Positions 13,875 to 22,998 of a stretch of DNA of 32,554 nt are shown piece after piece. The notes beneath the pieces are model-generated. The model worked only from the letters and a program-made list of their open reading frames with translations. It did not search any database and was not told the DNA's origin. The position numbers were made by a program, and so were the translations under genes. How positions within the stretch are numbered: position 1 is the stretch's first letter; each line of letters begins with the position of its first letter. This DNA comes from a virus: positions 1 to 32,554 of the IMG/VR virus record IMGVR_UViG_3300020469_000153; one strand, written 5' to 3'.

Positions 13875-15192
13875 GGTTGATCTTAGAAAAACGGTTTATA
13901 ATAAAACACAGTTCGACAAAGTTGTTGGAGGTAGAGATTTCAAAACCTTCACTACTTTCGTTGCTGGGCAAGACGTGTTTACTGTTGAAGACTTCTTTAG
14001 AGAATACGAAAACCTCTTCCTTACTATACCGATAAATGGTAATACAAACTCCCATGAATTCATAGTCCGTAAAAGCGGGGAACTAGTAGGCTTTCAGAGA
14101 TCTACTGATGATATTCAACCGCTATTAGATGAGATAACTTCATTACGTGAACAGCTTTTAGAGGCACGGCAGGAGATAGTTGACCTACAAGTCGGCGATA
14201 TAAATGAAGACTCTCTTAAAGATCAATTTCAAGATATACTTCAAGCATTATCTGAACCCATCGAGCTTCCAGACATTATACTTCCAGATGTAAATATTAA
14301 TCTTGGGGACGATGAGAAAGAAGACGACGATCCTGATAGACTTTTACCAAAACCTAAAGATGACGTAATTGTGGTATCTATTGATGCCGATAAGACAATT
14401 AATCGAGGTTCAGTCAACGTTCTAGAAAACGATGTTGACGCTTCCGGTAATCCGGTAATTTTTGAGGGAATAAAAGATGCACCTAAGTACGGTAAGGTAG
14501 AAGTTCTAGACACAGAGGAAGGTATAGTCCAATACATCCCTAATCTCAGAGCACCTTCTGGAACAAAAGCTGACCAGTTTACTTATACTATTTCTGATAC
14601 TGCAGGAAGAACCGAAATTGGTACGGTGTTCGTAAATATTACTAACAACGCTCTACTGGTTACTGAACCTGGAGCTGACACTATAACAGTTGATATAATA
14701 GTTGATGATCCTAATGACCCTAATAACTCATATGTAGTTGAGGGAGGTGTAAAGAATCTATTAGATAATGATGAAGGTTTAGATTTAGCTTTTGACGGAA
14801 TTATAGGCAATCCAAAATACGGTACTATAACTGTACTAGATGATCAACAGGGGATAGTAGAGTACGTACCTCGTATAGGAATAGGTTCAGATAAAATTGA
14901 ACTTGGAGCATACTTTACCGAAGGGGCTAACGTAGAGCCAGTTACCGAAGATGAATTCTATTATCAAGTTAAAAATTTAAACACAGCAGCTAGTACTGCT
15001 ACAACTAAAGTAACCGTTAGATTCTTTATACCTGATGCCGAAACACCTCTTGGAGTTGACTCTAAAGATGAAGCTAACGGAAATGCTAATTCCGAACCGG
15101 GAGATGGTGGAGATATTAGTAATAATGACGATAGTTCTAGCGAAAACAGCTCTACAGGTAGCAACGATAGAGAACCCAATATTGCTTTTTAA
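13867..15192 (+). CDS. Virion protein with two Ig-like (cadherin-type) repeats
   Basis: The 441-residue protein has a unique N-terminal part (1-80), a coiled-coil (82-135), an acidic linker (145-160) and two tandem Ig-like repeats. The repeats are unmistakable: VNVLENDVD (183-191) pairs with VKNLLDNDE (295-303), and PKYGKVEVLD...GIVQYIP (206-225) pairs with PKYGTITVLD...GIVEYVP (316-335). This pattern belongs to bacterial Ig-like/cadherin-type repeats found in adhesins. The C-terminal 50 residues are a Ser/Asn/Asp-rich disordered tail. Such repeats on phage tails usually project from the surface and can bind carbohydrate. It overlaps the preceding gene by eight bases. Confidence 0.75.
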   Translation: MAKVDLRKTVYNKTQFDKVVGGRDFKTFTTFVAGQDVFTVEDFFREYENLFLTIPINGNTNSHEFIVRKSGELVGFQRSTDDIQPLLDEITSLREQLLEARQEIVDLQVGDINEDSLKDQFQDILQALSEPIELPDIILPDVNINLGDDEKEDDDPDRLLPKPKDDVIVVSIDADKTINRGSVNVLENDVDASGNPVIFEGIKDAPKYGKVEVLDTEEGIVQYIPNLRAPSGTKADQFTYTISDTAGRTEIGTVFVNITNNALLVTEPGADTITVDIIVDDPNDPNNSYVVEGGVKNLLDNDEGLDLAFDGIIGNPKYGTITVLDDQQGIVEYVPRIGIGSDKIELGAYFTEGANVEPVTEDEFYYQVKNLNTAASTATTKVTVRFFIPDAETPLGVDSKDEANGNANSEPGDGGDISNNDDSSSENSSTGSNDREPNIAF

Positions 15193-15194
15193 AA

Positions 15195-18100
15195 ATGGCT
15201 ATTAATACTAGATATAACACTACGAAAGGCGCTCCCGAAAGTTTAATAGCTTTCAATAGGATACAGGATAAAGATATACCTCTTATACAGAGATTAGAAC
15301 TTGATACAAGTTTTAATCCTTCTAAGAATAGGTTAGATGTCTTCTTCTATTCTCTTGACGGAAGATACCTTTCAAGTATAGTAGATTCAAAGAGCTATTC
15401 GGTAGTTAGAGGAGGAAGTACAGGGGGAGTAATCGAAGACATTACCCTAAACCCAGAAAAAGATTCTATATCCGGAGGGTACCCTAACGGGGATGTAAAC
15501 GTTCTTTACAATTTTGTAAATAACTTATTTTCTTCTAATAATACTCAACCAAGATTCTTTATAGAAAGTATTTCACCAGACAGAACAGAAATACGAGCTC
15601 TTTCTAATGAGATTTCTAACAAAGGTATAGTACGTAATGTAGACTTAATAAAAGAACGTATTAGCTCTAATAGCTATTTTGAAGACTTCAGATTAAACTT
15701 TTCCAATAATAAGCTTCCTATAGCTATTAACATAGATAGAATAGATTTTGAAGGTAATCAAGCTGTACTAATTAAACTCTACCAACCTCTTGCCCCTGAT
15801 TTTGGAGAAAAAGATGTTTTTCAAATTGAGGAACTAGTAGGCGATAGTGTTCTTTATGAAGTCATTACCGATCTTATAGACGAACAAGTTGATACTCAAT
15901 TAAAACTACGTGGTCCTAACTTCGACATAGAACTAGTAGAAGAGAACAACAACCCTACTGGTTTTTTAAATTATACTGAGTTATTTAACTACCCTGTTAG
16001 CAATTCATTTTATGAAGTATATTCTCTGTTTAATGAAAAAGGTTCTCAAATAAGTATTGATCATACGGATTACAATAACTTTATTCAATTCTCTTCAGCT
16101 GAGGAACGATTAAACAATTTTAGGTATAAAGTATCGTTATTAGAATCGTATAAAAATGATAAAGACAGTCGTACTAAGTATACTGGTAGTATAGAAGAGA
16201 ATATAAAAAACATAGTCAATAATTTTGACCACTACGATAGGTACTTGTATTTTGAAACAGGTTCTAAGGCATGGCCAAAGAGTTCTTCTACCCGTCCTTT
16301 TGAACTATACTCTACAGGAAGTAGTGAAGTTGCTACCTGGTTTACAAGCTCCTTAGTATCTGCCTCAGCATTCGATACCTCTAACCCAGATAGACTGACT
16401 AATTCTATTCCTTCCTTCTTAAGAGACGATCCTAATAACGCTCCTTACTCCCTATTCGTAGACATGATAGGGCAGCATTTTGATAATTTGTGGATTTATA
16501 CTAAATCAGTTACAGATAAGTACGATGCTGATAACAGGTTAGACTTCGGTATATCTAAAGATTTAGTAAGAGATGCTATAGAGGGATACGGAATATCCCT
16601 TTATAACAATAATGAAGCATTAGAAAATTTATTTTCTGCATTTACAGGAGAGGCTCATAACACAGGAAGTGAAGTTATAAGTTCACTCATAGTAGCAGTA
16701 GAAGGTTCAGGCAGTTTAACCGGTTCAGCAGGAAATGAGCACTTACAGCCAATGCCTAAAACTTCATACCAAAAAGAAGTTTATAAGAGACTATACCATA
16801 ACTTACCTTTACTTTTAAAATCTAAAGGTACAGAAAGAGGACTTCGAGCTTTAATAAACTCTTTAGGTATTCCTTCCGATGTTCTTAGCATAAAAACTTT
16901 TGGCGGTGGAGAGGTTACTAGCTCTATCTTCTACGGACCTGAAAATGAATTTACAAGCTCATTAGATAAAATAAGAATAGCTAATAGCGATACAGTAACA
17001 ACAGGTAGTACACTATCTCAGTTTAGCTCTGTAGTAAAACCAGGAGCTGATTACAGTACAGACTTACATAGTATAGAGGTAGGATTTAGTCCATCGGATA
17101 GTTTAAATAAATTTATAAAATCTCACCCTTCAATGTCGTCTTTCAACATAGACGAATATATTGGGGATCCTGGACTTATATACTCTAGTAGTTATTCAAG
17201 TTTAGATAATCTAGCTGAAACTGTCTTTACATCCGGCTCTTCTTACGCTAACGTATACAATGCGTTTGATTTTGTAAGATTAATTAAGTTCTTTGATAAC
17301 TCTCTTTTTAGAATAGTAAAAGATTTTGTTCCTGCCAGATCTAACGTGAATACCGGGGTTATAGTTAAACCGCATATACTAGACAGGAGTAAGATTAAGC
17401 AACCAGAAGTTAAGTGGTCTAATCAAACCTCCCCTAGCTTCGATCATAGCGGTACTCAACTAGACTTTACAGGCTCCTTCTACACGTCTAATTTTTCTCT
17501 AGAAGGAAATATTTCTACAGCATTTATGACCGGTAGCTCCGGTCTAGATAGCGGATATACATCCTCCTATACAGAAACGTATGCTAACCCGTCGGGAGGA
17601 TTTCAAACGTTAACTCGTAACAATCACGACGAACCTAGCTTTACTGGAGAGTTTTCTGGAAGTATAATTAAAGTCTCTAATGGAGACCTAACTACTGGAA
17701 ATACTTTTAGAAAATTAGAACCAGAAAACTTTAGTTTTAAGTATATTCCTAGAAATGATTTTACTTCCGGTGCTAGTGTCATTACAGCTACCGGTGATAT
17801 AGTTACTATAGTAGGTACTAGTGGAAGTATTCAGTCACCCTCTCCGCAAGACGGTACCGGAACTGCAATCGAGGTAAGTGTAGAAAATATAGACGACTAT
17901 ACTGCTGACTTTAGAATTTCTGGTGGCCCTAACAATATTGGTGGATATCTTGGCGGCGCTCCTATAGCAGACTCCGCTTCAGTTAGATTTTTACCTGATG
18001 AAGATTTGGCAGATGGAGAATCACTTATTATAGACGTTACGGTTGAGTATGGTACTTCTTTATATATTGACGGCTACAGTGGCAATTCCGATCTAGGTAA

Positions 18101-20363
18101 AGTAACCTTAGAGTTAGTAACCGGGTCTTTATCAAGTTTTAGCACTGTTGCCTCGGTAGAGTTAAAGCGAGATACTACTACTAGCTTACCAACCTCAGAA
18201 ACTAAAGTAGAGACTCTTTCTTTTAACAACAATAGCGGCGGTACTCTTGAAACCCCTGCCGGCGGTCCAGGTAGTAATAAGTATTTTTGGTTTATAAAGT
18301 ATAGTTCTAATTACAATACAGTTGCTTCGCAGAACTTTTTGGATGCTCAAGTTACTTATGCCCCTAGAAAACTTGTTTTTAATAATGATGCTATAACTCT
18401 TTGGCTAAGTGAGGATACGACCTCTAATTACACTGCTTCTTTAGTTCAAGCTATGACAGTTCCTTTAAGGAGTAGTACTAATGGATCGATGATAGAGTAT
18501 TTAAGAGAAGCATCAGAAGTAGTATTTCAATATCCAAATTACGTACCTGTTAACTATTTCGATAAAGACATATTTACCTCTTCTGTAGAGGGAGGAGCGT
18601 ATAGAGCATCATCTGAGATACTAGATGACCAGATTAACCTTTTCCATATTACTAGCGCCCCATACTCTGCTTCTTTTAACAAGGCATTACCCAGTCTACC
18701 AGCCAATCAGAATTTAGAATTTAACTTTACTGTTGATTTTCAATCTTACTGGAGTAACTACCTAAATACCTTTAATAGTGTCAATACTCCTTTTGTTACA
18801 GCTTCTATAAGAAATAAAAATACTAAAGTAGTTACTGGCAGTCTAAGCTTTGACGTTCAACAAGGTCAGTACCCTAATGAGCATGTAAGATCATTAAAGT
18901 TTGAGAACAATACTGGAGCCACTTTAAATGATTTAGAATTTTATTATCAAGTAAATGTCCCAAAAGCAGATAAAGGCCAAGGAGCTCCTATTGTAAATCT
19001 AAAAAATATATCTGTTAATTATAGAGAGCCCAGTGTAGTATTCAATAGGAGTAAAGTACTAAGCTCTCAAAAGTTATTGGATACTTTTTATTTAGATATA
19101 GCTCCTGATGTCGAGGTATTTTCCGGTTCGTTAACCTATTTTGTCCCATCTACTGATTACTTTAAAGTAGGCTTTATAACTGGGGAGAGTGAATTATTTA
19201 AATTTAATGACTATGCTCCGATTAGTAGTAATGTAGATGCCATCCGCCGTTCGTCATTAAGATTAAAAGTAGAAGATAAGACATATAGCTCTACTAGAGG
19301 CAAGTTTCAAAACTTTTTAGTTCCATCTAATTTTGAAATTATCTCCTCAAGCATAGTTAATGGAGTAGAAGGATTAGATAAAAAACTTTTTGCTGAAATA
19401 CAAGATTCTAACTACTCTCTAGTAAGTTGGAAAAACGGTAGATACGATGGCTCTCTTACTAATAATAGACGTCGAGGTGTAAGAGTACTAGGATTAGAAC
19501 CATCTCTAACTTTTGATAAGTTTAATAGTTTTAGCTTCCCATTATCCGCATCAAATGATGAAATTAGAGGTTTCTATTCAACGTTTGAAGATAGCGGTGG
19601 AAGTGAAAAAGGTGATACTTTAGTTTACTATAATAAATATGAATCGAAGCTTTTAGGAGACGTCTTACTAGAGTTTGAATCAGCAGGAGGTAATGCTTCT
19701 GGAACTGCCACACTAAATACCTCTACCGTAAACTCTTTAGGAGTGACTGTAGACGGGGTATCACAGGGGCTTTATAATTGGAGCGGTAGTATAGGTGAGT
19801 TCAAAGATGGCGGTAGTGTAGAAGTAGACTTTAATGTTATCTATTCTTTCTGGACTGCCGACGAAATATCTGGTTCGGAAGCTTCAAGCTCTCCAGGTAC
19901 CAGAACACCCGGTGAATTTACTATTACTTTGGTAGACGAAGAAAATGGAGGACTAGTCTTAGACTCAATTAATACTACCTACAGTGATGCTACCTTTGTA
20001 CAAAAGCCTAACGGATATTCTGATGAATACAGGTACACTTACTTGCTACGCTCTGATGTGGTATCTAGAAATGTGGCAATAAAATTTCAAGACAGTAATC
20101 TATACGAGGAAGCAGGCGGGAGTACAAGCGTAACTCTTAATTTTAATTCTTTTAAAAAGAGCAACTTTATACCAGTCAACAATCCTACTTCCGGCATAGT
20201 AGCTGAAACTCCTGAACTTAAAACTTTCTTCTACAAAGAAGTTTTACCTACTCCCTCTAATCCTAACGGATATGATGCCCTAACACAAAGAAAATTCTAT
20301 AGGCTGGACACAGGTCAGATTTATTCAACTAATGATTTAGGAATAGTAACAAATATAGAATAA
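15195..20363 (+). CDS. Very large baseplate wedge protein (1722 aa), gpI/gp7-like core
   Basis: The largest gene in the window. Around residues 440-575 it contains RDDPNNAPYSLFVDMIGQHFDNLW, IEGYGISLYNN and YKRLYHNLPLLLKSKGTERG followed by LRALINSLGIP. This helical segment recalls P2 tail protein I and the T4 gp7 wedge core, where a Lys-Gly-Thr-x-x-Gly-Leu helix pair is typical. The rest is beta-rich and Ser/Thr/Gly-rich, with several strands around residues 860-1100 that could be surface domains. At 1722 residues it is far longer than T4 gp7 (1032). It probably spans the wedge and carries receptor-facing or fibre-attachment domains. The gp7 assignment is inferred. Confidence 0.65.
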   Translation: MAINTRYNTTKGAPESLIAFNRIQDKDIPLIQRLELDTSFNPSKNRLDVFFYSLDGRYLSSIVDSKSYSVVRGGSTGGVIEDITLNPEKDSISGGYPNGDVNVLYNFVNNLFSSNNTQPRFFIESISPDRTEIRALSNEISNKGIVRNVDLIKERISSNSYFEDFRLNFSNNKLPIAINIDRIDFEGNQAVLIKLYQPLAPDFGEKDVFQIEELVGDSVLYEVITDLIDEQVDTQLKLRGPNFDIELVEENNNPTGFLNYTELFNYPVSNSFYEVYSLFNEKGSQISIDHTDYNNFIQFSSAEERLNNFRYKVSLLESYKNDKDSRTKYTGSIEENIKNIVNNFDHYDRYLYFETGSKAWPKSSSTRPFELYSTGSSEVATWFTSSLVSASAFDTSNPDRLTNSIPSFLRDDPNNAPYSLFVDMIGQHFDNLWIYTKSVTDKYDADNRLDFGISKDLVRDAIEGYGISLYNNNEALENLFSAFTGEAHNTGSEVISSLIVAVEGSGSLTGSAGNEHLQPMPKTSYQKEVYKRLYHNLPLLLKSKGTERGLRALINSLGIPSDVLSIKTFGGGEVTSSIFYGPENEFTSSLDKIRIANSDTVTTGSTLSQFSSVVKPGADYSTDLHSIEVGFSPSDSLNKFIKSHPSMSSFNIDEYIGDPGLIYSSSYSSLDNLAETVFTSGSSYANVYNAFDFVRLIKFFDNSLFRIVKDFVPARSNVNTGVIVKPHILDRSKIKQPEVKWSNQTSPSFDHSGTQLDFTGSFYTSNFSLEGNISTAFMTGSSGLDSGYTSSYTETYANPSGGFQTLTRNNHDEPSFTGEFSGSIIKVSNGDLTTGNTFRKLEPENFSFKYIPRNDFTSGASVITATGDIVTIVGTSGSIQSPSPQDGTGTAIEVSVENIDDYTADFRISGGPNNIGGYLGGAPIADSASVRFLPDEDLADGESLIIDVTVEYGTSLYIDGYSGNSDLGKVTLELVTGSLSSFSTVASVELKRDTTTSLPTSETKVETLSFNNNSGGTLETPAGGPGSNKYFWFIKYSSNYNTVASQNFLDAQVTYAPRKLVFNNDAITLWLSEDTTSNYTASLVQAMTVPLRSSTNGSMIEYLREASEVVFQYPNYVPVNYFDKDIFTSSVEGGAYRASSEILDDQINLFHITSAPYSASFNKALPSLPANQNLEFNFTVDFQSYWSNYLNTFNSVNTPFVTASIRNKNTKVVTGSLSFDVQQGQYPNEHVRSLKFENNTGATLNDLEFYYQVNVPKADKGQGAPIVNLKNISVNYREPSVVFNRSKVLSSQKLLDTFYLDIAPDVEVFSGSLTYFVPSTDYFKVGFITGESELFKFNDYAPISSNVDAIRRSSLRLKVEDKTYSSTRGKFQNFLVPSNFEIISSSIVNGVEGLDKKLFAEIQDSNYSLVSWKNGRYDGSLTNNRRRGVRVLGLEPSLTFDKFNSFSFPLSASNDEIRGFYSTFEDSGGSEKGDTLVYYNKYESKLLGDVLLEFESAGGNASGTATLNTSTVNSLGVTVDGVSQGLYNWSGSIGEFKDGGSVEVDFNVIYSFWTADEISGSEASSSPGTRTPGEFTITLVDEENGGLVLDSINTTYSDATFVQKPNGYSDEYRYTYLLRSDVVSRNVAIKFQDSNLYEEAGGSTSVTLNFNSFKKSNFIPVNNPTSGIVAETPELKTFFYKEVLPTPSNPNGYDALTQRKFYRLDTGQIYSTNDLGIVTNIE

Positions 20364-20383
20364 TAAAAATAACATATATACCA

Positions 20384-20391
20384 TATTTATA
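20384..20391 (+). promoter_or_regulatory. Candidate late promoter, TATTTATA
   Basis: TATTTATA stands in the only sizeable gap of the structural block (20364-20420), 29 bases before ATG 20421. A start site about six bases downstream would leave a leader of some 23 bases. No TTG box is visible at -33, as expected if a gp55-like sigma reads only a -10-type site. The same octamer occurs before 30261. Confidence 0.35.
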
Positions 20392-20420
20392 TTATATAGT
20401 AGCAATTAAACTAAACAAAA

Positions 20421-21077
20421 ATGGGATACTTAAACAATTCTGTTGTAACCGTAGACGCAATTTTAACTAAAAAGGGACGAGAATTACTTGCCCGCGGAGA
20501 CGGTTCATTTAAAATAACACAATTTGCCTTATCTGACGACGAGATAGATTACACACTTTATAACCCTTCTCATCCATCCGGTTCAGCATACTATGGCGAA
20601 GCTATAGAAAGCATGCCAGTTCTTGAAGCATTTCCAGATGAAACTCAAATAATGAAATATAAGCTTACGACTCTTCCGAGAGGTACCGCCAAGCTTCCTA
20701 TTCTCAATATTGGATACTCATCTATTTCCCTTAAACAAGGAGCTTCTCTAGCTATAACTCCTGAAACCCTTAACTACTTGGGTGCAACTAACGTATTCGA
20801 GACTGGTGGTTATCAAGCTACAATAGCCGACGCTCGTCTATTCGGAGGATTTACCGGTACAGGAATTGGATCAGCTGAAGCAACCAAGCTTAATACTACT
20901 GCTACTCTAGGTACTAACGTATCAAAAACAGTAATCGGTACTAGCATTAACTTAAGAGCTACAACTGTTAATACCTTATTCGGTACAAGAACAAGTTTAC
21001 AGACAACATTAACCGTAATAGGAAGAGATTCTGGAGCTAGAGTATCCATTCCAGTTACTATTACTAAAACTAACTAA
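20421..21077 (+). CDS. Conserved virion structural protein (218 aa)
   Basis: A 218-residue protein with a start (MGYLNNSVVTVDAILTKKGR, ELLARGDGSFKITQFALSDDEIDY) that I recall as conserved among structural proteins of large marine phages; the family has no assigned role that I can name. The C-terminal half is a Thr/Gly-rich beta domain. It heads a four-gene set of tail-adjacent proteins and has its own upstream candidate promoter. It probably forms part of the neck, tail or fibre base. Confidence 0.7.
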   Translation: MGYLNNSVVTVDAILTKKGRELLARGDGSFKITQFALSDDEIDYTLYNPSHPSGSAYYGEAIESMPVLEAFPDETQIMKYKLTTLPRGTAKLPILNIGYSSISLKQGASLAITPETLNYLGATNVFETGGYQATIADARLFGGFTGTGIGSAEATKLNTTATLGTNVSKTVIGTSINLRATTVNTLFGTRTSLQTTLTVIGRDSGARVSIPVTITKTN

Positions 21078-21082
21078 GAGAC

Positions 21083-22084
21083 ATGTCGTACAAAAGATTT
21101 GATTCCGATGATGTTATTGTAAGTGCCGAATCAGTAACTACTTCTGCCTGGAGCGGTAATGTTACGACTCTATCTTCTTTTTATACTTCATCCACTCAAT
21201 ATAATAGCACTTCCGGTGATTATTACATTAACATATTCAACCAGGACCCATCTGGTTCTGGAGAAGAAATACAGTTCACAGTTGGCTATGCTAACAAAGA
21301 CGGTAAAGGAAGCTTACTATACAATAGTGCCGTAGCTGGAAAATCACCTTCTGATACAATATACGGACAGTATAGAACCTTAGTATTAGGTGACGAAGAA
21401 TCTGATTTTATATTTGGTTCAGGAGACAACACTTTTACAGGAACTAGTTTTTATGCCCTATCAGTAGATAGAGGAAGGTATAAGGAAAAAATACTTCCTG
21501 GTAGCTTTGAATTAGTACTTAAAACTGCTAATAACGGTAATATAACTATTACCGATACTTCAACATCTACTACTACCGATACCTTTACGGATGCTGGAAG
21601 AGTATATGAGCTAAAAGCCGACGTATCTTCTTCAGTAGCTACTTCAGGAAGTTACGGAAAACTTCTACCAGACGTCGGTTTAATTCTACTTAATGAAGAA
21701 GCTCTTGACGCACCAATAGCAGCTGGAGGTCTTGCTTTAGGTACCGGAAATAACACTAATACTAATGACCAGAATTCGAAAAAACTCTACAACGCTATAG
21801 TATCGGGATCAAGCTTTAAACTTTCCTCTCAAGAAACTATATCTTCAAATTTTGTATTTGCTAGAGCACGTAACAGCGAGTTTAATTACAGCACTAATCC
21901 ATCCATACTTACCGGTTCAGGCGAACTCAGACACGACGTACTTATTGACTCTCCAGAGACATATGTAACTTCAGTTGGTCTTTATAATGACAATCAAGAT
22001 CTATTAGCAGTAGCTAAACTCTCTAGACCCCTACTTAAAAATTCAACAAAAGAAGCGCTAATTAGAATTAAGTTAGATTACTAA
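21083..22084 (+). CDS. Virion protein, first of three tandem paralogues (333 aa)
   Basis: This 333-residue beta-rich protein shares its C-terminal block with the two downstream genes: FNYSTNPS, then YVTSVGLYNDNQDLLAVAKL and a final basic strand IRIKLDY. Its N-terminal part (MSYKRFDSDDVIVSAESVTTS) differs from the other two, which start MSAFKKLN. Such a shared C-terminus with divergent N-terminal regions suggests the C-terminus is the attachment or trimerisation part of a fibre or whisker-like protein. It follows the 218-residue gene after five bases. Confidence 0.7.
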   Translation: MSYKRFDSDDVIVSAESVTTSAWSGNVTTLSSFYTSSTQYNSTSGDYYINIFNQDPSGSGEEIQFTVGYANKDGKGSLLYNSAVAGKSPSDTIYGQYRTLVLGDEESDFIFGSGDNTFTGTSFYALSVDRGRYKEKILPGSFELVLKTANNGNITITDTSTSTTTDTFTDAGRVYELKADVSSSVATSGSYGKLLPDVGLILLNEEALDAPIAAGGLALGTGNNTNTNDQNSKKLYNAIVSGSSFKLSSQETISSNFVFARARNSEFNYSTNPSILTGSGELRHDVLIDSPETYVTSVGLYNDNQDLLAVAKLSRPLLKNSTKEALIRIKLDY

Positions 22085-22087
22085 TGA

Positions 22088-22987
22088 ATGAGTGCTTTCA
22101 AAAAACTCAATCGTAGGAATGTATTCACTACTGCTCACCAAGCCTCTAAAGCTTTTAGTGACTCGAGCAGCACCTCAACCTATGGAGTTCAGTTTTTACT
22201 AAGTACCTCCGGCTCTCTGCCGGTTTATAGTTCAGCTACTACTAACGAATTACGCTACCGTAGTATAAAACAGCTTTACTACTCTAACTACGTAAATGAT
22301 TCAAATGTAGTTACTGGTTCATTTGAAAACTACCTACAATCCTCTCTACATACCTCAGGCTCTAGGAATCTTTTTTCCAAAGCTACTGTAGTTTCTTATC
22401 CAAGAAGTTTAACTGGGGAAGGGATAAAACCCGGTACTGTTATTTATGATTTAGCAGGAATAAGCGACTATATAGTTAATGAACCAGACTATGTACTTGA
22501 AACCCAAGCAGCCGGTGGTCAGTATATTGAATCAGGTGAGAATAGTGGAGGGATAATAAAGGATGATGGGGAAGGTAGGCTTAAAGTCGACTCCGGAAAC
22601 CCACTTAGCGTCAGTACTGGAACTGTAGTAGGAAATGTTTTTTACAGTCACGGTATAGCTATACTAACTCACGAAGCTGTTGTAGACTTTTTTGCTTCGC
22701 CACATTCTCTCAATTATAATTGGAATTCTTTACAGTCTATATATACGTTAAATTTAAAATGCAAAGTAAAAGACTCAGAATTTAATTTTTCTCTAAATCC
22801 TTCCTCAACCAGAGACGATAATGGTAACATAGCTGACAATATTACAGGTAGTGAATTTAAACCCTACGTTACCACAGTAGGACTATATAACGACTATGGA
22901 GAGCTAATTGCAGTAGCAAAACTCAATCAACCTATTCCGAAATCAACTGATACGGATATGACATTTGAAATTAAACTTGATATTTGA
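22088..22987 (+). CDS. Virion protein, second of three tandem paralogues (299 aa)
   Basis: This 299-residue paralogue begins MSAFKKLNRRNVFTTAHQASK and shares with the third copy the segments LRYRSIKQLYYSNY, DNITGSEFKPYVTTVGLYND and AVAKLNQPIPKS. It ends FEIKLDI. Low-complexity Ser/Thr stretches and a predicted all-beta profile fit a fibre-type virion protein. It starts three bases after the preceding stop. Duplicates this close in length and motif probably arose by tandem duplication and then diverged in receptor-facing parts. Confidence 0.7.
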   Translation: MSAFKKLNRRNVFTTAHQASKAFSDSSSTSTYGVQFLLSTSGSLPVYSSATTNELRYRSIKQLYYSNYVNDSNVVTGSFENYLQSSLHTSGSRNLFSKATVVSYPRSLTGEGIKPGTVIYDLAGISDYIVNEPDYVLETQAAGGQYIESGENSGGIIKDDGEGRLKVDSGNPLSVSTGTVVGNVFYSHGIAILTHEAVVDFFASPHSLNYNWNSLQSIYTLNLKCKVKDSEFNFSLNPSSTRDDNGNIADNITGSEFKPYVTTVGLYNDYGELIAVAKLNQPIPKSTDTDMTFEIKLDI

Positions 22988-22998
22988 TATTTATTTGT

